A stretch of 64,000 nt of DNA from positions 1 to 64,000 of the forward strand of contig NZ_JASZYE010000015.1 in the NCBI RefSeq assembly GCF_030317145.1. The letters are read 5' to 3'. A program made the position numbers and the translations under genes. This stretch comes from Variovorax flavidus. Its GTDB lineage: Bacteria; Pseudomonadota; Gammaproteobacteria; Burkholderiales; Burkholderiaceae_C. Below are positions 44,856-54,361 of the stretch, in pieces (position 1 is the stretch's first letter; every line of letters begins with the position of its first letter). Under the pieces are notes generated by a model. It saw only the letters and a program-made list of their open reading frames with translations. It was not told the DNA's origin and did not search any database.

Positions 44856-44890
44856 CCAGAGCAAGCGCACCGCACGGCGATGGCCGAAGA
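44718..44890 (+). repeat. Dispersed repeat, copy B
   Basis: It matches the left half of copy A (from AAGCCGGTCCCGCGGCAGC through GAGCACGGCGCATCCGTCAC to GCGCCTCTGCGGCCGCAGG) with scattered substitutions and a short deletion. It overlaps and supplies the 3' end of the toxin gene. Confidence 0.8.
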
Positions 44891-45021
44891 CTCAGGTCGG
44901 CCAGGAGCGGAAGTTTGGCCACGCAAAGCCGACGTTCGTTACGAACAAGGACGCCAAGTAAGAAGCCTGTATGTGGGTCACGTCCAGTTCGCGCCGGTGA
45001 GTACTGCGCGGCCCCCGGCCC

Positions 45022-45240
45022 ACTGCTAGCTCGGGCCTGGGCTGCCGCCTGCTCGTTGATGCCGAGCGACGAGCCATCGGGATGGGTGCAAAGGACGCGA
45101 AGCTCGAGACTTTCGAGTGACAGGGGCCCAAGTTCTATCTGAATCACGGCTATGAGGAATTCGCCCGCGCTGACGACTACGTGCCCGGTTTCTGCTTCGC
45201 GCGCATGCTTCCGCCGCCAGCCAGTTCCGGACATGGTGCA
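45022..45240 (+). pseudogene. Remnant of a GNAT acetyltransferase
   Basis: In one frame the sequence reads SGLGCRLLVDAERRAIGMG, then AKDAKLETFE, an in-frame TGA at 45118-45120, then QGPKFYLNHGYEEFARADDY and VPGFCFARM. This is the C-terminal half of a GNAT fold (acetyl-CoA loop, then the terminal strand-helix). The N-terminal half is not intact upstream. No ribosome-binding site or start is present, so the gene is dead. Confidence 0.6.
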
Positions 45241-45462
45241 GCGTTCATCCTAGAACTAGTGGCGAATATGAGTTGAGTCTGCGTTCGGCCAGCACCGGTC
45301 GTGATTTCAGTGCCCGATAGCGGCCGCTGGGCGCCGCTCTCGACCCTTAGCGGAATTTGCGCCGAGCGGACATCGTACGAAATGGGGATGTCAACGCGCG
45401 GCAGCGCGTGTTCTAGTGGCCGCGATCGGTGACCACACTGCGTGGCCTGCCTTCCACCCTGT

Positions 45463-45484
45463 TGGAGCCCTGATGGAGCCCTGA
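45463..45484 (+). repeat. Exact 11-bp tandem duplication spanning the subtilisin translation start
   Basis: TGGAGCCCTGA occurs twice in tandem (45463-45473, 45474-45484). Each unit carries a GGAG ribosome-binding site, and the last base of the second unit is the A of the ATG at 45484. The duplication creates a three-codon frame (ATG-GAG-CCC-TGA, 45473-45484) whose stop overlaps the real start as TGATG. Confidence 0.8.
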
Positions 45485-47802
45485 TGGCCAGCGTCGATCC
45501 GAAGCTGCGCACCTTACTCGAGGAGCCACCCGCGGGCCAGCTGAAGCCGGTTCAAGTCGCCGTGCTGGTCAAATTCACGGGGGCGTTAGATGACCTGCAC
45601 GGCGCGGGCCTGGCAACGGGCACGGTGATCCGCAACGCGGCCCAGGGCTTCAGCATCGCTACGGGCACGCTGCCGCTGGCGCAGGTCGAGGCGCTGGCCG
45701 CCGTGGCGCACGTCGTGAAGATCGAGCTCAGCCAGGCGATGCACCGCGAGCTGGACACCAGCGCCGTCGAGATCCATGCACGCGAGCTGCACGGCCGCAA
45801 CCCGCCGCTTGCCGGCAAGGGCGTCACCGTCGGCGTCGTCGATTTCGGCTTCGACTACCAGCACCAGGCCTTCCGCAACGGCGACGGCAAGACGCGCGTG
45901 AAGTTCCTGTGGGACCAGACGCTCACCGCCACCGCCGGCGAGGCCGCGCCGCCGGAATACCCGACCGTCGGCGTCGAATACAACGAGAAGCAGATCAACG
46001 ACGCCCTCGCACTCGACAAGCCGCTCACCAAGGTGCGCATGACCGAGGACGCCGGCCAGGAGGCGCACGGAACGCACGTGATGGGCATCGCCGCGGGCGA
46101 CGGCAGCCAGGCCGGCAACTGCGCCGGCGCGGGCAAGTACGTCGGCGTGGCGCCCGACGCCGAGCTGATCTTCGTGAAGCTGCGCGGAAACAACATCCGC
46201 CTCGGCGAGACCGCCAACCTCGTCGACGCCATCGCATGGATCCTGCTGCGCGCGCGCAAGGACGACCCGGCCCGCCCCTGCGTGATCAACCTCTCCATGG
46301 GCGACAACCTCGGCCCGCACGACGGCACCAACCTCGTCGAGCAGGCGATGGAGACGATGCTCACCGGCACCATGGGCTTCGCCATCGTCAAGTCCGCCGG
46401 CAACGAGGGCCGCAACAACCGCCATGCCTTCGAGACGGTCGCCGCGGCGCCCGGCTTCGTCGACTTCGACTTCACCGTGAGGGCCAGGGACAGCAGCACA
46501 CGCCACCTCGAGTGCTGGTATGCCGGCACCGAGCGGCTGGACGTGACACTGCTGGGCCCCGGCGCGCTGCGGCCCACCAGCCCCGTCGCCACCGCGGGCG
46601 GCGCGGCCGTGAACTGGACGGTCAACCCCGCCGCCCCCGGCAACCAGCAGGTCAGCGTCAACATCACGCAGACGCTGAACGACCCCGACAACCACGACAA
46701 CCAGGTCTTCGTGCAGTTCAACCCGCCGGGCACGGGCAACCTGCCCAACGGCACCTGGACGCTGCGCTTCACCAACACTGGTGCCACGCCGACCGGCGTG
46801 CACTGCTGGATCGACCGCGGCACCCACACGCCGGTGTTCACGACGCACGTCACGCGCACGCACACCCTCAGCATCCCGGGCACCGCGCCGAGCGTCATCA
46901 CGGTGGGCAACTACGCCGACGAGCAGTTCACCGCCGCAGACGGCAGCGTCACCGAATCGGGCGATCTCGCCGCCTCCTCCAGCCGCGGCCCGACGCGCAA
47001 CGGTCTGCGCAAGCCCGAGGTCTCGGCGCCAGGCGTGAACATCCTCTCCGCCAAGGGCCTGGCCGCCGGCGGCTGCTGCTGCGACTGCTGCTACGACTTC
47101 TACCAAGGCCTCACCGGCACGTCGATGTCCGCGCCGCATGTGGCCGGCGTGGTGGCGTTGATGCTGCAGGCTAAGCCGGCGATGGGCATCGCCGAGATCC
47201 GCCAGACGCTGATCGACACCGCCCGCGCGCCCGATCCCGCCTTCGGCGTGGTACCCGACGACAACTGGGGCTTCGGCAAGGTCGACGCCGCCGCGGCCGT
47301 CGCCGTCGTGCTTGCCGGCCAGCCAGTGCCACCAGGCGGCGGGGGTGGCGGAGGAGGCGGCCCAGGCATGCGCCTGCCCAGCCTGCACGCGCCGCACCGC
47401 GTCTACGAGCAGGCGCTGTCGCGGCAGATGCAGCGCTTCCAGGCCTGGCTGCTGGCGATGCCCGGCGGCCACGAGGCGGCGGCGCTGGTGAGCCGGCATT
47501 TCGATGAGGTGCTGGGCCTCATCAACACCAACCGCCGTGTCGCCACGGTCTGGCAGCGCAACCGTGGCCCGCTGTTCGTGCGCGCAGCGCTGGCCATCAG
47601 CGCCGATCCGGAGCAAGCAGTCGTGCCTCGCGAGATCGGCGAGCTGGACTCGCAGGCCTGCCTTGCGCGCATCCTCGACCGCGTTCGCCGCCACGCCTCG
47701 CCCGCGCTGGTGGCCGACATCGACGCGCAGCGTGCCACCCTGCTCGCGCTGCCCGGCCGGCGCCTGGGCGACGTGCTGGCTTTGCCGAGGCAGGTGGCCT
47801 GA
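45484..47802 (+). CDS. Subtilisin-family (S8) serine peptidase without signal peptide
   Basis: This 772-aa protein is the first gene of a five-gene operon. Residues about 20-90 resemble an I9-type propeptide (QVAVLVKFTGALDDLHG, VEALAAVAHVVKIEL). The catalytic triad is visible: Asp120 in TVGVVDFGFDY, His195 in EAHGTHVMGIAAG and Ser547 in TGTSMSAPHVAGVV. A beta-rich insertion of about 150 residues lies between His and Ser. A glycine run (nine G) near residue 623 links to a helical C-terminal domain of about 150 residues. No secretion signal is seen, so it probably acts in the cytoplasm or is exported by an unknown route. It could mature or be triggered by the large downstream proteins. Confidence 0.88.
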   Translation: MASVDPKLRTLLEEPPAGQLKPVQVAVLVKFTGALDDLHGAGLATGTVIRNAAQGFSIATGTLPLAQVEALAAVAHVVKIELSQAMHRELDTSAVEIHARELHGRNPPLAGKGVTVGVVDFGFDYQHQAFRNGDGKTRVKFLWDQTLTATAGEAAPPEYPTVGVEYNEKQINDALALDKPLTKVRMTEDAGQEAHGTHVMGIAAGDGSQAGNCAGAGKYVGVAPDAELIFVKLRGNNIRLGETANLVDAIAWILLRARKDDPARPCVINLSMGDNLGPHDGTNLVEQAMETMLTGTMGFAIVKSAGNEGRNNRHAFETVAAAPGFVDFDFTVRARDSSTRHLECWYAGTERLDVTLLGPGALRPTSPVATAGGAAVNWTVNPAAPGNQQVSVNITQTLNDPDNHDNQVFVQFNPPGTGNLPNGTWTLRFTNTGATPTGVHCWIDRGTHTPVFTTHVTRTHTLSIPGTAPSVITVGNYADEQFTAADGSVTESGDLAASSSRGPTRNGLRKPEVSAPGVNILSAKGLAAGGCCCDCCYDFYQGLTGTSMSAPHVAGVVALMLQAKPAMGIAEIRQTLIDTARAPDPAFGVVPDDNWGFGKVDAAAAVAVVLAGQPVPPGGGGGGGGGPGMRLPSLHAPHRVYEQALSRQMQRFQAWLLAMPGGHEAAALVSRHFDEVLGLINTNRRVATVWQRNRGPLFVRAALAISADPEQAVVPREIGELDSQACLARILDRVRRHASPALVADIDAQRATLLALPGRRLGDVLALPRQVA

Positions 47803-50800
47803 TGGCCAACAGCGGCACTATCGAACTTGTCGCGCGCGAGCTGGGCGCCCTGCTGGAGCCGCTGGGCGAGCGCCTGTCGCCGGCCGGCGCGGGTCCGGTC
47901 GATCTGCTCGCGCAACTGGGCCTGCGGCTGCCCGAGGCCGTGGCCGGCCATGCCGGCTTCGTCGCGGCAGTGAATACGCTGGCCGGCGACGCCGCCGCGC
48001 TGGAGCCCCTGGTCACCAACCTCGGCCAGGCCATCGACGCCGGCGACGAGGCGCAGATGGCCCTTGCCGGCGTGGCGGTCATCGTGCGCGCGGGTCAGGT
48101 CATCGGCCACGTGCATGCGCTGCAGGCGGCGCTGCAAGCCGCTGCGGGCGCCTCCCCCGCAACCGTGGCGGAACTAAACGCGCAGCTGCCCGAACTGCCT
48201 GAGCGGTTGATCGATTTCCTCATCGTCGAATACCTCGGCCACCGCGCGCCGGCGCTGCTGCAGGTGCTCGTGCTGATCGGCCTCGCGGACGACGACGAGG
48301 TGCTGCCCGCGCCCGGCAGCGCGCTGGCCGTGCCGCACGTGCGCCACCGCCTGCACCTGGACCGCCTCGGCAACCTGCTGTCCAACCCGGCCGCCTACCT
48401 CGGCGACACCTACGGCTGGGGCCGGCCCACCTTCGACGGCAAGCTGCTGTTCGAGCGGCTGCGTGACTTCCTCGACCGCTACGAATACCCAGTCGCACTG
48501 ATCGAGCCCCCCGGCGCGCCTCGCATCCTGGAGGCCTACCTCGCCTCGCTGCAGGTCCAGCCGGGCAACCCGCCATCGCTGGCGCTGCGCGTACGCTTCC
48601 AGGCGACGCAGGACTTCAGCCGCAGCATCCCCATCGCCCCGCCGTGGTCGCTGCGTGTGGGGGCCAAGGCGCGCTTCGGCGCGGGCATGGGCGGCAGCCT
48701 CACACCGCCGTTGCAACTCTCGCTGCAGCCGCCCACCGCCGGGGCGTCGCTGGAGGCAAGCGCCGCGCTCGCGGCCGAGGACGGCGGGCGGCCGATGGTG
48801 GTGCTCGGCAAGCCGGGCGGCAGCCGGCTGCAGGTCCGCCGCTTCAGCACAGGCGTCGGCGTGGTGGCCAAGCTCGAAGGCGGCGCGCTGAAGGCCGAGC
48901 CCGCCGTCGACATCGCGCTGGAAGGCGGCAAGCTCGTCATCGACCTGTCCGAGGGGGACGGCTTCATCACCAGCATCCTGCAGGGACTGAAGATCGAGAG
49001 CGACTTCGCGATGTCGCTGCGCTGGACGCCCTCGCGCGGCGTCGTCTTCGTCGGCGGCGCGGCGCTGGAGCTGGTGGTGCCGCTGCACCTCAACCTCGGG
49101 CCGGTGGAGGTGCAACAGCTCTACGTGCTGCTCGGCTTCGGCACGCCGGCGCCGGTGTCGCTCGGTGTCGCCACGGCACTCAAGGTGCAGATCGGGCCCT
49201 TTGGCCTGGCAGTCGACAAGATCGGCTTCGACCTGCCGATGCGCTTTCCCGCCGACCGGCGCGGCAACCTCGGCCCACTGGACATGGGCTTCGCCTTCCG
49301 CCCGCCCACCGGCATCGGTGTGGAGGTCAAGGCCGGGCCCATCAGCGGCGGTGGCTTCCTGTCTATCGATGTGCCCAACGGCCGCTACGCCGGCGTGCTG
49401 CAGCTCGGCACGCCAATCGTCGCCGTGACGGCCATCGGCCTGCTGGATACGCGTATGCCGGAAGGCGGGGAAGGCTTCTCGCTGCTCATCATCGTGTCGG
49501 TGGAGCTGCCGCCCATCCAGCTCGGCTTCGGCTTCACGCTGACCGGCGTGGGCGGCCTGGCGGGCATGCACCGCACGGTCGCGACGGACGTGCTGCGCCA
49601 AGGCATCCGCACCGGCGCGCTGAACAACATCATGTTCCCGCGCGACCCGGTGACGAATGCGCCGGCCATCATCGCCAGCCTGCGCTCCATCTTCCCTCCG
49701 GCCCGCTACCGCTTCGTCTTCGGGCCCTTCCTGCGCATCGGCTGGGGCACGCCCAGCCTCGTGACCGGCGCGCTCGGCGTCATCCTGGAGTTGCCCGACC
49801 CCGTCCGCATCCTCATCCTCGGCCAGTTGAAGGTGACCATCCCCGTGCCCGAGCTGCCGCTGGTGTCGCTGAACCTCGATGTGCTGGGCATCATCGACTT
49901 CGGCGAGAAGATGCTGTCCATCGACGCGTCGCTGTACGACTCGCGCGTCACGGTGTTCTCCGTCTACGGCGACATGGCGCTGCGCCTGTCCTGGGGCAGT
50001 CCGCCGATCTTTGCGCTGTCCATGGGCGGCCTGCACCCCCAGTTCCGCCCGCCGCCCAACTTCCCGGAGCTGCGGCGCCTGACCATCGAACTTGGCCTGG
50101 ACGACAACCCGCGCCTCACCTGCCAGTCCTACTTCGCGCTCACCGCCAACAGCGTGCAGTTCGGCGCGCGCGTCGAGGCCTATGCGTCGGCGGCCGGATT
50201 CAGCATCCACGGCTGGCTGGGCTACGACGCGCTGGTCATCTTCGTGCCCTTTTCCTTCGTCGTGGACATCGACGCGGGCGTGCAGCTCAAGCGCGGCAGC
50301 ACCGTCATCGCGGGCATCCAGCTCGAAGGCCAGTTGAGCGGCCCCAACCCGTGGAAGGTGCGCGGGCGCGCCAGCCTGTCGCTGTTCTTCTTCGACGTGA
50401 GCGTGCCGGTCAAGCTGCAGATCGGCGACGAGCAGACCCAGCCGGTGCCCACCCTCGTCGCGTGGGACCAGCTCCGCGCCGCGCTCGCCGATGGCCGCAA
50501 CTGGCAGGGCCTGGCCGGCGCCGGGCCGCAGCGCGCGCTGTCCTTCGCCGCGCCGGCGGACGCCGCGGGAAAGACCTTCATCGACCCCGCCAGCGGCCTG
50601 GCCGTGCAGCAGAAGGTGCTGCCGCTGAACCTGCAGCTCGACAAGCTGGGCGAGGCCCGCATCGACGGCCCCTCGCGCTTTGACGTAAGCCATGCGCGCA
50701 TCGGCACCTCGGGCGCCGGCTTCGTGCCGCGCGGCGACTTCTTCGCCTCCGGCCAGTACCTCGACCTGAACGACGCGCAGAAGCTCTCGCGCGACTCCTA

Positions 50801-51248
50801 CGAGCTGATGGACGCGGGCGTGGCCTTCGGCGGCGACGCACTGGCCGCCGGCAACACGCGAGGCAAGGACCTCGTCTACGAACGCATCATCATCGACAAG
50901 CCCGAGGACGGCGGCGACCTGTTCACGAGGTTCAAGGTCCGCCAGCTCGCCACGGCGACGGTGACCGCCGCGCAGTTCGACCGAATGGCCGCCCGCACGC
51001 GCATCGACCTCGCGCCGCGGCCCGGCCTGGAGCGCTACGCGCCGGCGCCCGGCGCGGCGCCGCGCATCCAGGTGGACGACGAAGCCTGGGGCATCACCAG
51101 CGCCGACACCCTGGCCGCCCACGCCCAGCTCGGCCAGCACCGCTCGCGCGCCGCGGCCGAGCAGGCGCTGCGCGACTGGAAGCGCGCCAACCCAGGCGAT
51201 GCCGGCCGCTGGCAGGTGCTGCCCGCGCATGAACTGGAGGCCGGCTGA
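47802..51248 (+). CDS. 1148-aa beta-rich protein resembling DUF6603
   Basis: The N-terminal 170 residues are alanine/leucine-rich and helical. From about 230 to 900 the sequence alternates short hydrophobic strands with glycine turns (FAMSLRWTPSRGVVFVGG, IGPFGLAVDKIGFDLPMRF, QLGFGFTLTGVGGLAGMHRT, GRASLSLFFFDVSVPVKL), suggesting an extended beta structure such as a groove or tube. It resembles proteins annotated DUF6603, a family without known function. No signal peptide is present. The start overlaps the subtilisin stop (TGATG), and its stop overlaps the next start the same way, so production is coupled. A scaffold or hydrophobic-ligand-carrying role is only a guess. Confidence 0.75.
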   Translation: MANSGTIELVARELGALLEPLGERLSPAGAGPVDLLAQLGLRLPEAVAGHAGFVAAVNTLAGDAAALEPLVTNLGQAIDAGDEAQMALAGVAVIVRAGQVIGHVHALQAALQAAAGASPATVAELNAQLPELPERLIDFLIVEYLGHRAPALLQVLVLIGLADDDEVLPAPGSALAVPHVRHRLHLDRLGNLLSNPAAYLGDTYGWGRPTFDGKLLFERLRDFLDRYEYPVALIEPPGAPRILEAYLASLQVQPGNPPSLALRVRFQATQDFSRSIPIAPPWSLRVGAKARFGAGMGGSLTPPLQLSLQPPTAGASLEASAALAAEDGGRPMVVLGKPGGSRLQVRRFSTGVGVVAKLEGGALKAEPAVDIALEGGKLVIDLSEGDGFITSILQGLKIESDFAMSLRWTPSRGVVFVGGAALELVVPLHLNLGPVEVQQLYVLLGFGTPAPVSLGVATALKVQIGPFGLAVDKIGFDLPMRFPADRRGNLGPLDMGFAFRPPTGIGVEVKAGPISGGGFLSIDVPNGRYAGVLQLGTPIVAVTAIGLLDTRMPEGGEGFSLLIIVSVELPPIQLGFGFTLTGVGGLAGMHRTVATDVLRQGIRTGALNNIMFPRDPVTNAPAIIASLRSIFPPARYRFVFGPFLRIGWGTPSLVTGALGVILELPDPVRILILGQLKVTIPVPELPLVSLNLDVLGIIDFGEKMLSIDASLYDSRVTVFSVYGDMALRLSWGSPPIFALSMGGLHPQFRPPPNFPELRRLTIELGLDDNPRLTCQSYFALTANSVQFGARVEAYASAAGFSIHGWLGYDALVIFVPFSFVVDIDAGVQLKRGSTVIAGIQLEGQLSGPNPWKVRGRASLSLFFFDVSVPVKLQIGDEQTQPVPTLVAWDQLRAALADGRNWQGLAGAGPQRALSFAAPADAAGKTFIDPASGLAVQQKVLPLNLQLDKLGEARIDGPSRFDVSHARIGTSGAGFVPRGDFFASGQYLDLNDAQKLSRDSYELMDAGVAFGGDALAAGNTRGKDLVYERIIIDKPEDGGDLFTRFKVRQLATATVTAAQFDRMAARTRIDLAPRPGLERYAPAPGAAPRIQVDDEAWGITSADTLAAHAQLGQHRSRAAAEQALRDWKRANPGDAGRWQVLPAHELEAG

Positions 51249-54200
51249 TGGCCACCCTTGCCCGCTACAGCTTCGTGTCGTGGCTGCGTCGCGGCGTGGG
51301 CACGCAGATCGCACGGCGCGACGGTGATGCCGGCAACACGCCGCGCGCCGTCGTCAACGTGCACGTCGGCTTTAACAACGACACCCTCGGCGTGGACGTG
51401 CCGCTGGAACTCTACGGCAGCGGCGAGCTGGCGTCGCTCGACGCCTTCACCGTCGTGCGCACCTGGCCCCGGCCCGACGCGCCCGACGCCGAGCCCAACT
51501 ACTTCCCGCTGGTGGAGGTCCGCGAGGCCGACGCGCTGTGGCGCCTGACCGCCGCCGCACCCGCTGCCAACGGCCGACTGCGGCCTTGGCTGGTGCTCGC
51601 CGTGCTGCGCGACGACGAGGCCACCTGGCGCCCGGCGACAGCCCAAGGCGGGTTGCCGTCGATGGTGGTCAAGTCCACCACCAGCCTGCCGGACCTGTCG
51701 CAATCCTGGGCCTGGGCCCACGTGCAAATGGACGGACCCGCCGCCGAAGAGGCTACGCTGCGCCAGGCCCTTGCGGCGGGAGACGGCCGCGTGCGCGCCC
51801 GCCTGCTGTGCCCGCGTCGGCTGGACGCGCGCACGCGCTACACCGCCTGCCTCGTGCCCGCCTTCGAGCGCGGCCGTCTGCGCGGCCTGCAACTGCCCGT
51901 CGGCCCGGTGGACGGCCTTGCCCCCGCCTGGACGTTAGGCCAGGCCGGCGTGACACTGCCCATCCACCACCGGTGGAGCTTCCACACCGAGGCCGAAGGC
52001 GACTTCGAGTCGCTGGTGCGGCGCCTCGTGCCGCGCATGCTGCCGCCCGAGGTCGGCGTGCGCGACATGGACGTCAGCAACCCGCGCGGCGCGCTGCACG
52101 GCATCGCCGCGCACGGTGGGCCGCTGGGGTTGGAAGGCGCGCTGAAGACCGTGCGCACCCAGAGCACGCCCTGGCCGGCGTCGCCCACCAAGCAGCTCTT
52201 CACCGACCGTCTCACCACGCTGCTCAACCTGCCGGCCGAGCGGCTGGCGGGGCAGTCGCCCGAGCGCGTCGTCGCGCCGCCGCTGTACGGCGCCCGCCAC
52301 GCCGCGCGCGACAAGCTGCAGCCCGGCACGCCGCCGCAGTGGTTCCAGGAGCTCAACCACGACCCGCGCCTGCGCACCACCTCGGGCTTGGGCACCCAGG
52401 TCGTTCAGGCCCAGCAGCGCGAGCTGATGGCCGGCGCCTGGCTGCAGGTGGAAGGCGTGCGGGCCAAGAACGAGGCACGCCGGCAGGCGCAGCTGGCGCG
52501 GTCGGTGTCCGTCATCGCGCACACGCGCCACGTCGTCACGGCGGCGGATGAAGACCTGCTGCTGCTCACACGCAACCTGCACACCCGGGTGAAGGGCAGC
52601 CCCGTCACCATCGCCGCACTGCTGCGCGACAGCCCCATCCCGTCGGGCGTGCTCGACACCGCGTGGCGGCGCTTCGCCCGCCCCCTCGGCCCCGCCGGCC
52701 GCCGCCAGGGCCGCCCCGCCGCCGCGCGCGCGGCCGCCACGCTGCTGCAGCGCCTCAACGCGGGCACGCTGCGGCCCGGCGCCGCGCCGCCCACGCCGGC
52801 GACGCTGCCCACGCTCGGCGGCGCTGCGTCCGCCGCGGTGCCGCGTGCCACGGGCAGCGGTGCGTCTCCCGGACTGCGGCTAACGCTGTGGCTGCTGATC
52901 CTGCTGTGCCTGCTGCTGGCCTTCGCGGCCTTCGGCATCCTCGGCGGCATCGCGCTGGCGGTGGTGGCTGGCGTCGCCTGGACGCAGTTGCCCGCCGCGT
53001 GGCGCACCGCGTTGAGGAACCTGCTGCTCGGCGGCCAGGCCCCGCAGCCCGACGAGGCCGGGCAGGTCGCCGCCCAGGCGCTGGTTGAGGAGCGGTTCGA
53101 CCCGACGCTCGTCGAAGCGGTGTCCGCCACGACGGCCTTCTCGCTGCAGGATGCACCACCGCTTGGCACGCCGCTACCCGCGGCAGCTGGCACCACTGCC
53201 GACAACACCGAGGCCCTCGCCTTCCGCGGCGCGCTGTCACAGCTCTTCGGCGACCTCGGCGCTGCCTTGCCTGTCCAGCGCCCGCTGACGCCCGTCGATC
53301 TGCCGCTGCTGCGCACCAAGCTGCAGACGGCCATCGACCCGCGCATCACCATCGCCCAGGCCTTCACCCGGCGCACCCACCTCGCCATCGACCTCGGCTA
53401 CGTGAGCCCCGACCCGCTGGACGACCTCAAGGCCTATCCCGAGTTCCCGCAGCCCATGTACGAGGCGCTGCGCGAGCTGGGGCAGGACTGGCTGCTGCCC
53501 GGCATGGAGCTCATCCCCGGCAACACCATCGCGCTGCTGATCACCAACCAGCGGACGGTGGAGGCTTACATGGCCGGCCTCAACCACGAGATGGGGCGCG
53601 AGCTGCTGTGGAACGAGTACCCCACCGAGCTGCGCGGCACTTTCTTCCGCCAGTTCTGGGACGTACGCGGCGTGCCCCCGCCGCCGAGCGACCCCGAAGG
53701 CCTGCTCGACATCGAGAAGATGCACCAGTGGAAGCCCCACGCCGCGCTCGGCGCCAACAGCGCCCGCGCGCCCATGCCGGGCGGCGAGGAGCGGCTGGTG
53801 CTGTTGGTGCGCGGCGACCTGTTCCGCCGCTACCCCAACACCCACGTCTACGCCGTCGAGGCCGCCGCCAGCCCCGACCGCAAGCGCCAGCTCACCGACC
53901 GCGTCGTCGACTACGAGTTCCACGGCAAGCTCTCGCCCGACATCGTCTTCTTCGGCTTCCCGCTGACGCCCACGCAGGCCAAGGGCGCAACGACCGATCC
54001 CACGGACGTGAACAAGCACCAGGGCTACTTCTTCGTGCTGCAGGAGCAGGCCGCCGAGCCGCGCTTCGGGCTGGACGCGGACGGCACCTTCGACGCCGCG
54101 GTGAACAGTTTCGACCAGCTCGGCTGGCCCCACCTCTCCGCCAGCGCGGCCGACCAGTCGAGCTGGACCCACATCGACCTCAACCGCACCCTGCCCAAGC

Positions 54201-54352
54201 TGGGCGCGCTCGACACGGGCGACCAGCCCGCCTGGCACGCCGATTCCGGCACCGGCCGGCATGGGTCGCAGGCATCCCACCTCGCAGAGATCACGCTGCA
54301 GAAGCCGGTGCTGATCGCCATCCACGGCTCCGACATGCTGCGCGACACCTGA
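51248..54352 (+). CDS. 1034-aa protein with central membrane segments, third gene of the five-gene cluster
   Basis: No known family is recognised. The N-terminal half (1-540) is soluble, with blocks such as VNVHVGFNNDTLGVDVPLEL, WLVLAVLRDDEATW and RMLPPEVGVRDMDVSNPRG. Residues about 543-578 are strongly hydrophobic (LTLWLLILLCLLLAF then LGGIALAVVAGVAW), making one long or two short membrane helices, preceded by an alanine/proline/threonine-rich linker. The C-terminal 430 residues are soluble and well structured by appearance (MYEALRELGQDWLLPGMEL, NHEMGRELLWNEYPTELRG, WSTHIDLN-like end). It could anchor the complex in the inner membrane. The start is TGATG-coupled to the upstream gene. Confidence 0.8.
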   Translation: MATLARYSFVSWLRRGVGTQIARRDGDAGNTPRAVVNVHVGFNNDTLGVDVPLELYGSGELASLDAFTVVRTWPRPDAPDAEPNYFPLVEVREADALWRLTAAAPAANGRLRPWLVLAVLRDDEATWRPATAQGGLPSMVVKSTTSLPDLSQSWAWAHVQMDGPAAEEATLRQALAAGDGRVRARLLCPRRLDARTRYTACLVPAFERGRLRGLQLPVGPVDGLAPAWTLGQAGVTLPIHHRWSFHTEAEGDFESLVRRLVPRMLPPEVGVRDMDVSNPRGALHGIAAHGGPLGLEGALKTVRTQSTPWPASPTKQLFTDRLTTLLNLPAERLAGQSPERVVAPPLYGARHAARDKLQPGTPPQWFQELNHDPRLRTTSGLGTQVVQAQQRELMAGAWLQVEGVRAKNEARRQAQLARSVSVIAHTRHVVTAADEDLLLLTRNLHTRVKGSPVTIAALLRDSPIPSGVLDTAWRRFARPLGPAGRRQGRPAAARAAATLLQRLNAGTLRPGAAPPTPATLPTLGGAASAAVPRATGSGASPGLRLTLWLLILLCLLLAFAAFGILGGIALAVVAGVAWTQLPAAWRTALRNLLLGGQAPQPDEAGQVAAQALVEERFDPTLVEAVSATTAFSLQDAPPLGTPLPAAAGTTADNTEALAFRGALSQLFGDLGAALPVQRPLTPVDLPLLRTKLQTAIDPRITIAQAFTRRTHLAIDLGYVSPDPLDDLKAYPEFPQPMYEALRELGQDWLLPGMELIPGNTIALLITNQRTVEAYMAGLNHEMGRELLWNEYPTELRGTFFRQFWDVRGVPPPPSDPEGLLDIEKMHQWKPHAALGANSARAPMPGGEERLVLLVRGDLFRRYPNTHVYAVEAAASPDRKRQLTDRVVDYEFHGKLSPDIVFFGFPLTPTQAKGATTDPTDVNKHQGYFFVLQEQAAEPRFGLDADGTFDAAVNSFDQLGWPHLSASAADQSSWTHIDLNRTLPKLGALDTGDQPAWHADSGTGRHGSQASHLAEITLQKPVLIAIHGSDMLRDT

Positions 54353-54361
54353 AGGACCGCG

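Noticed and set aside
48174..51314. 1046-codon open frame on the minus strand opposite the DUF6603-like gene
   Set aside because: Arg/Ala/Gly/His-rich shadow frame produced by high third-position G+C; the plus-strand gene has coherent hydrophobic strand patterns and coupled starts.
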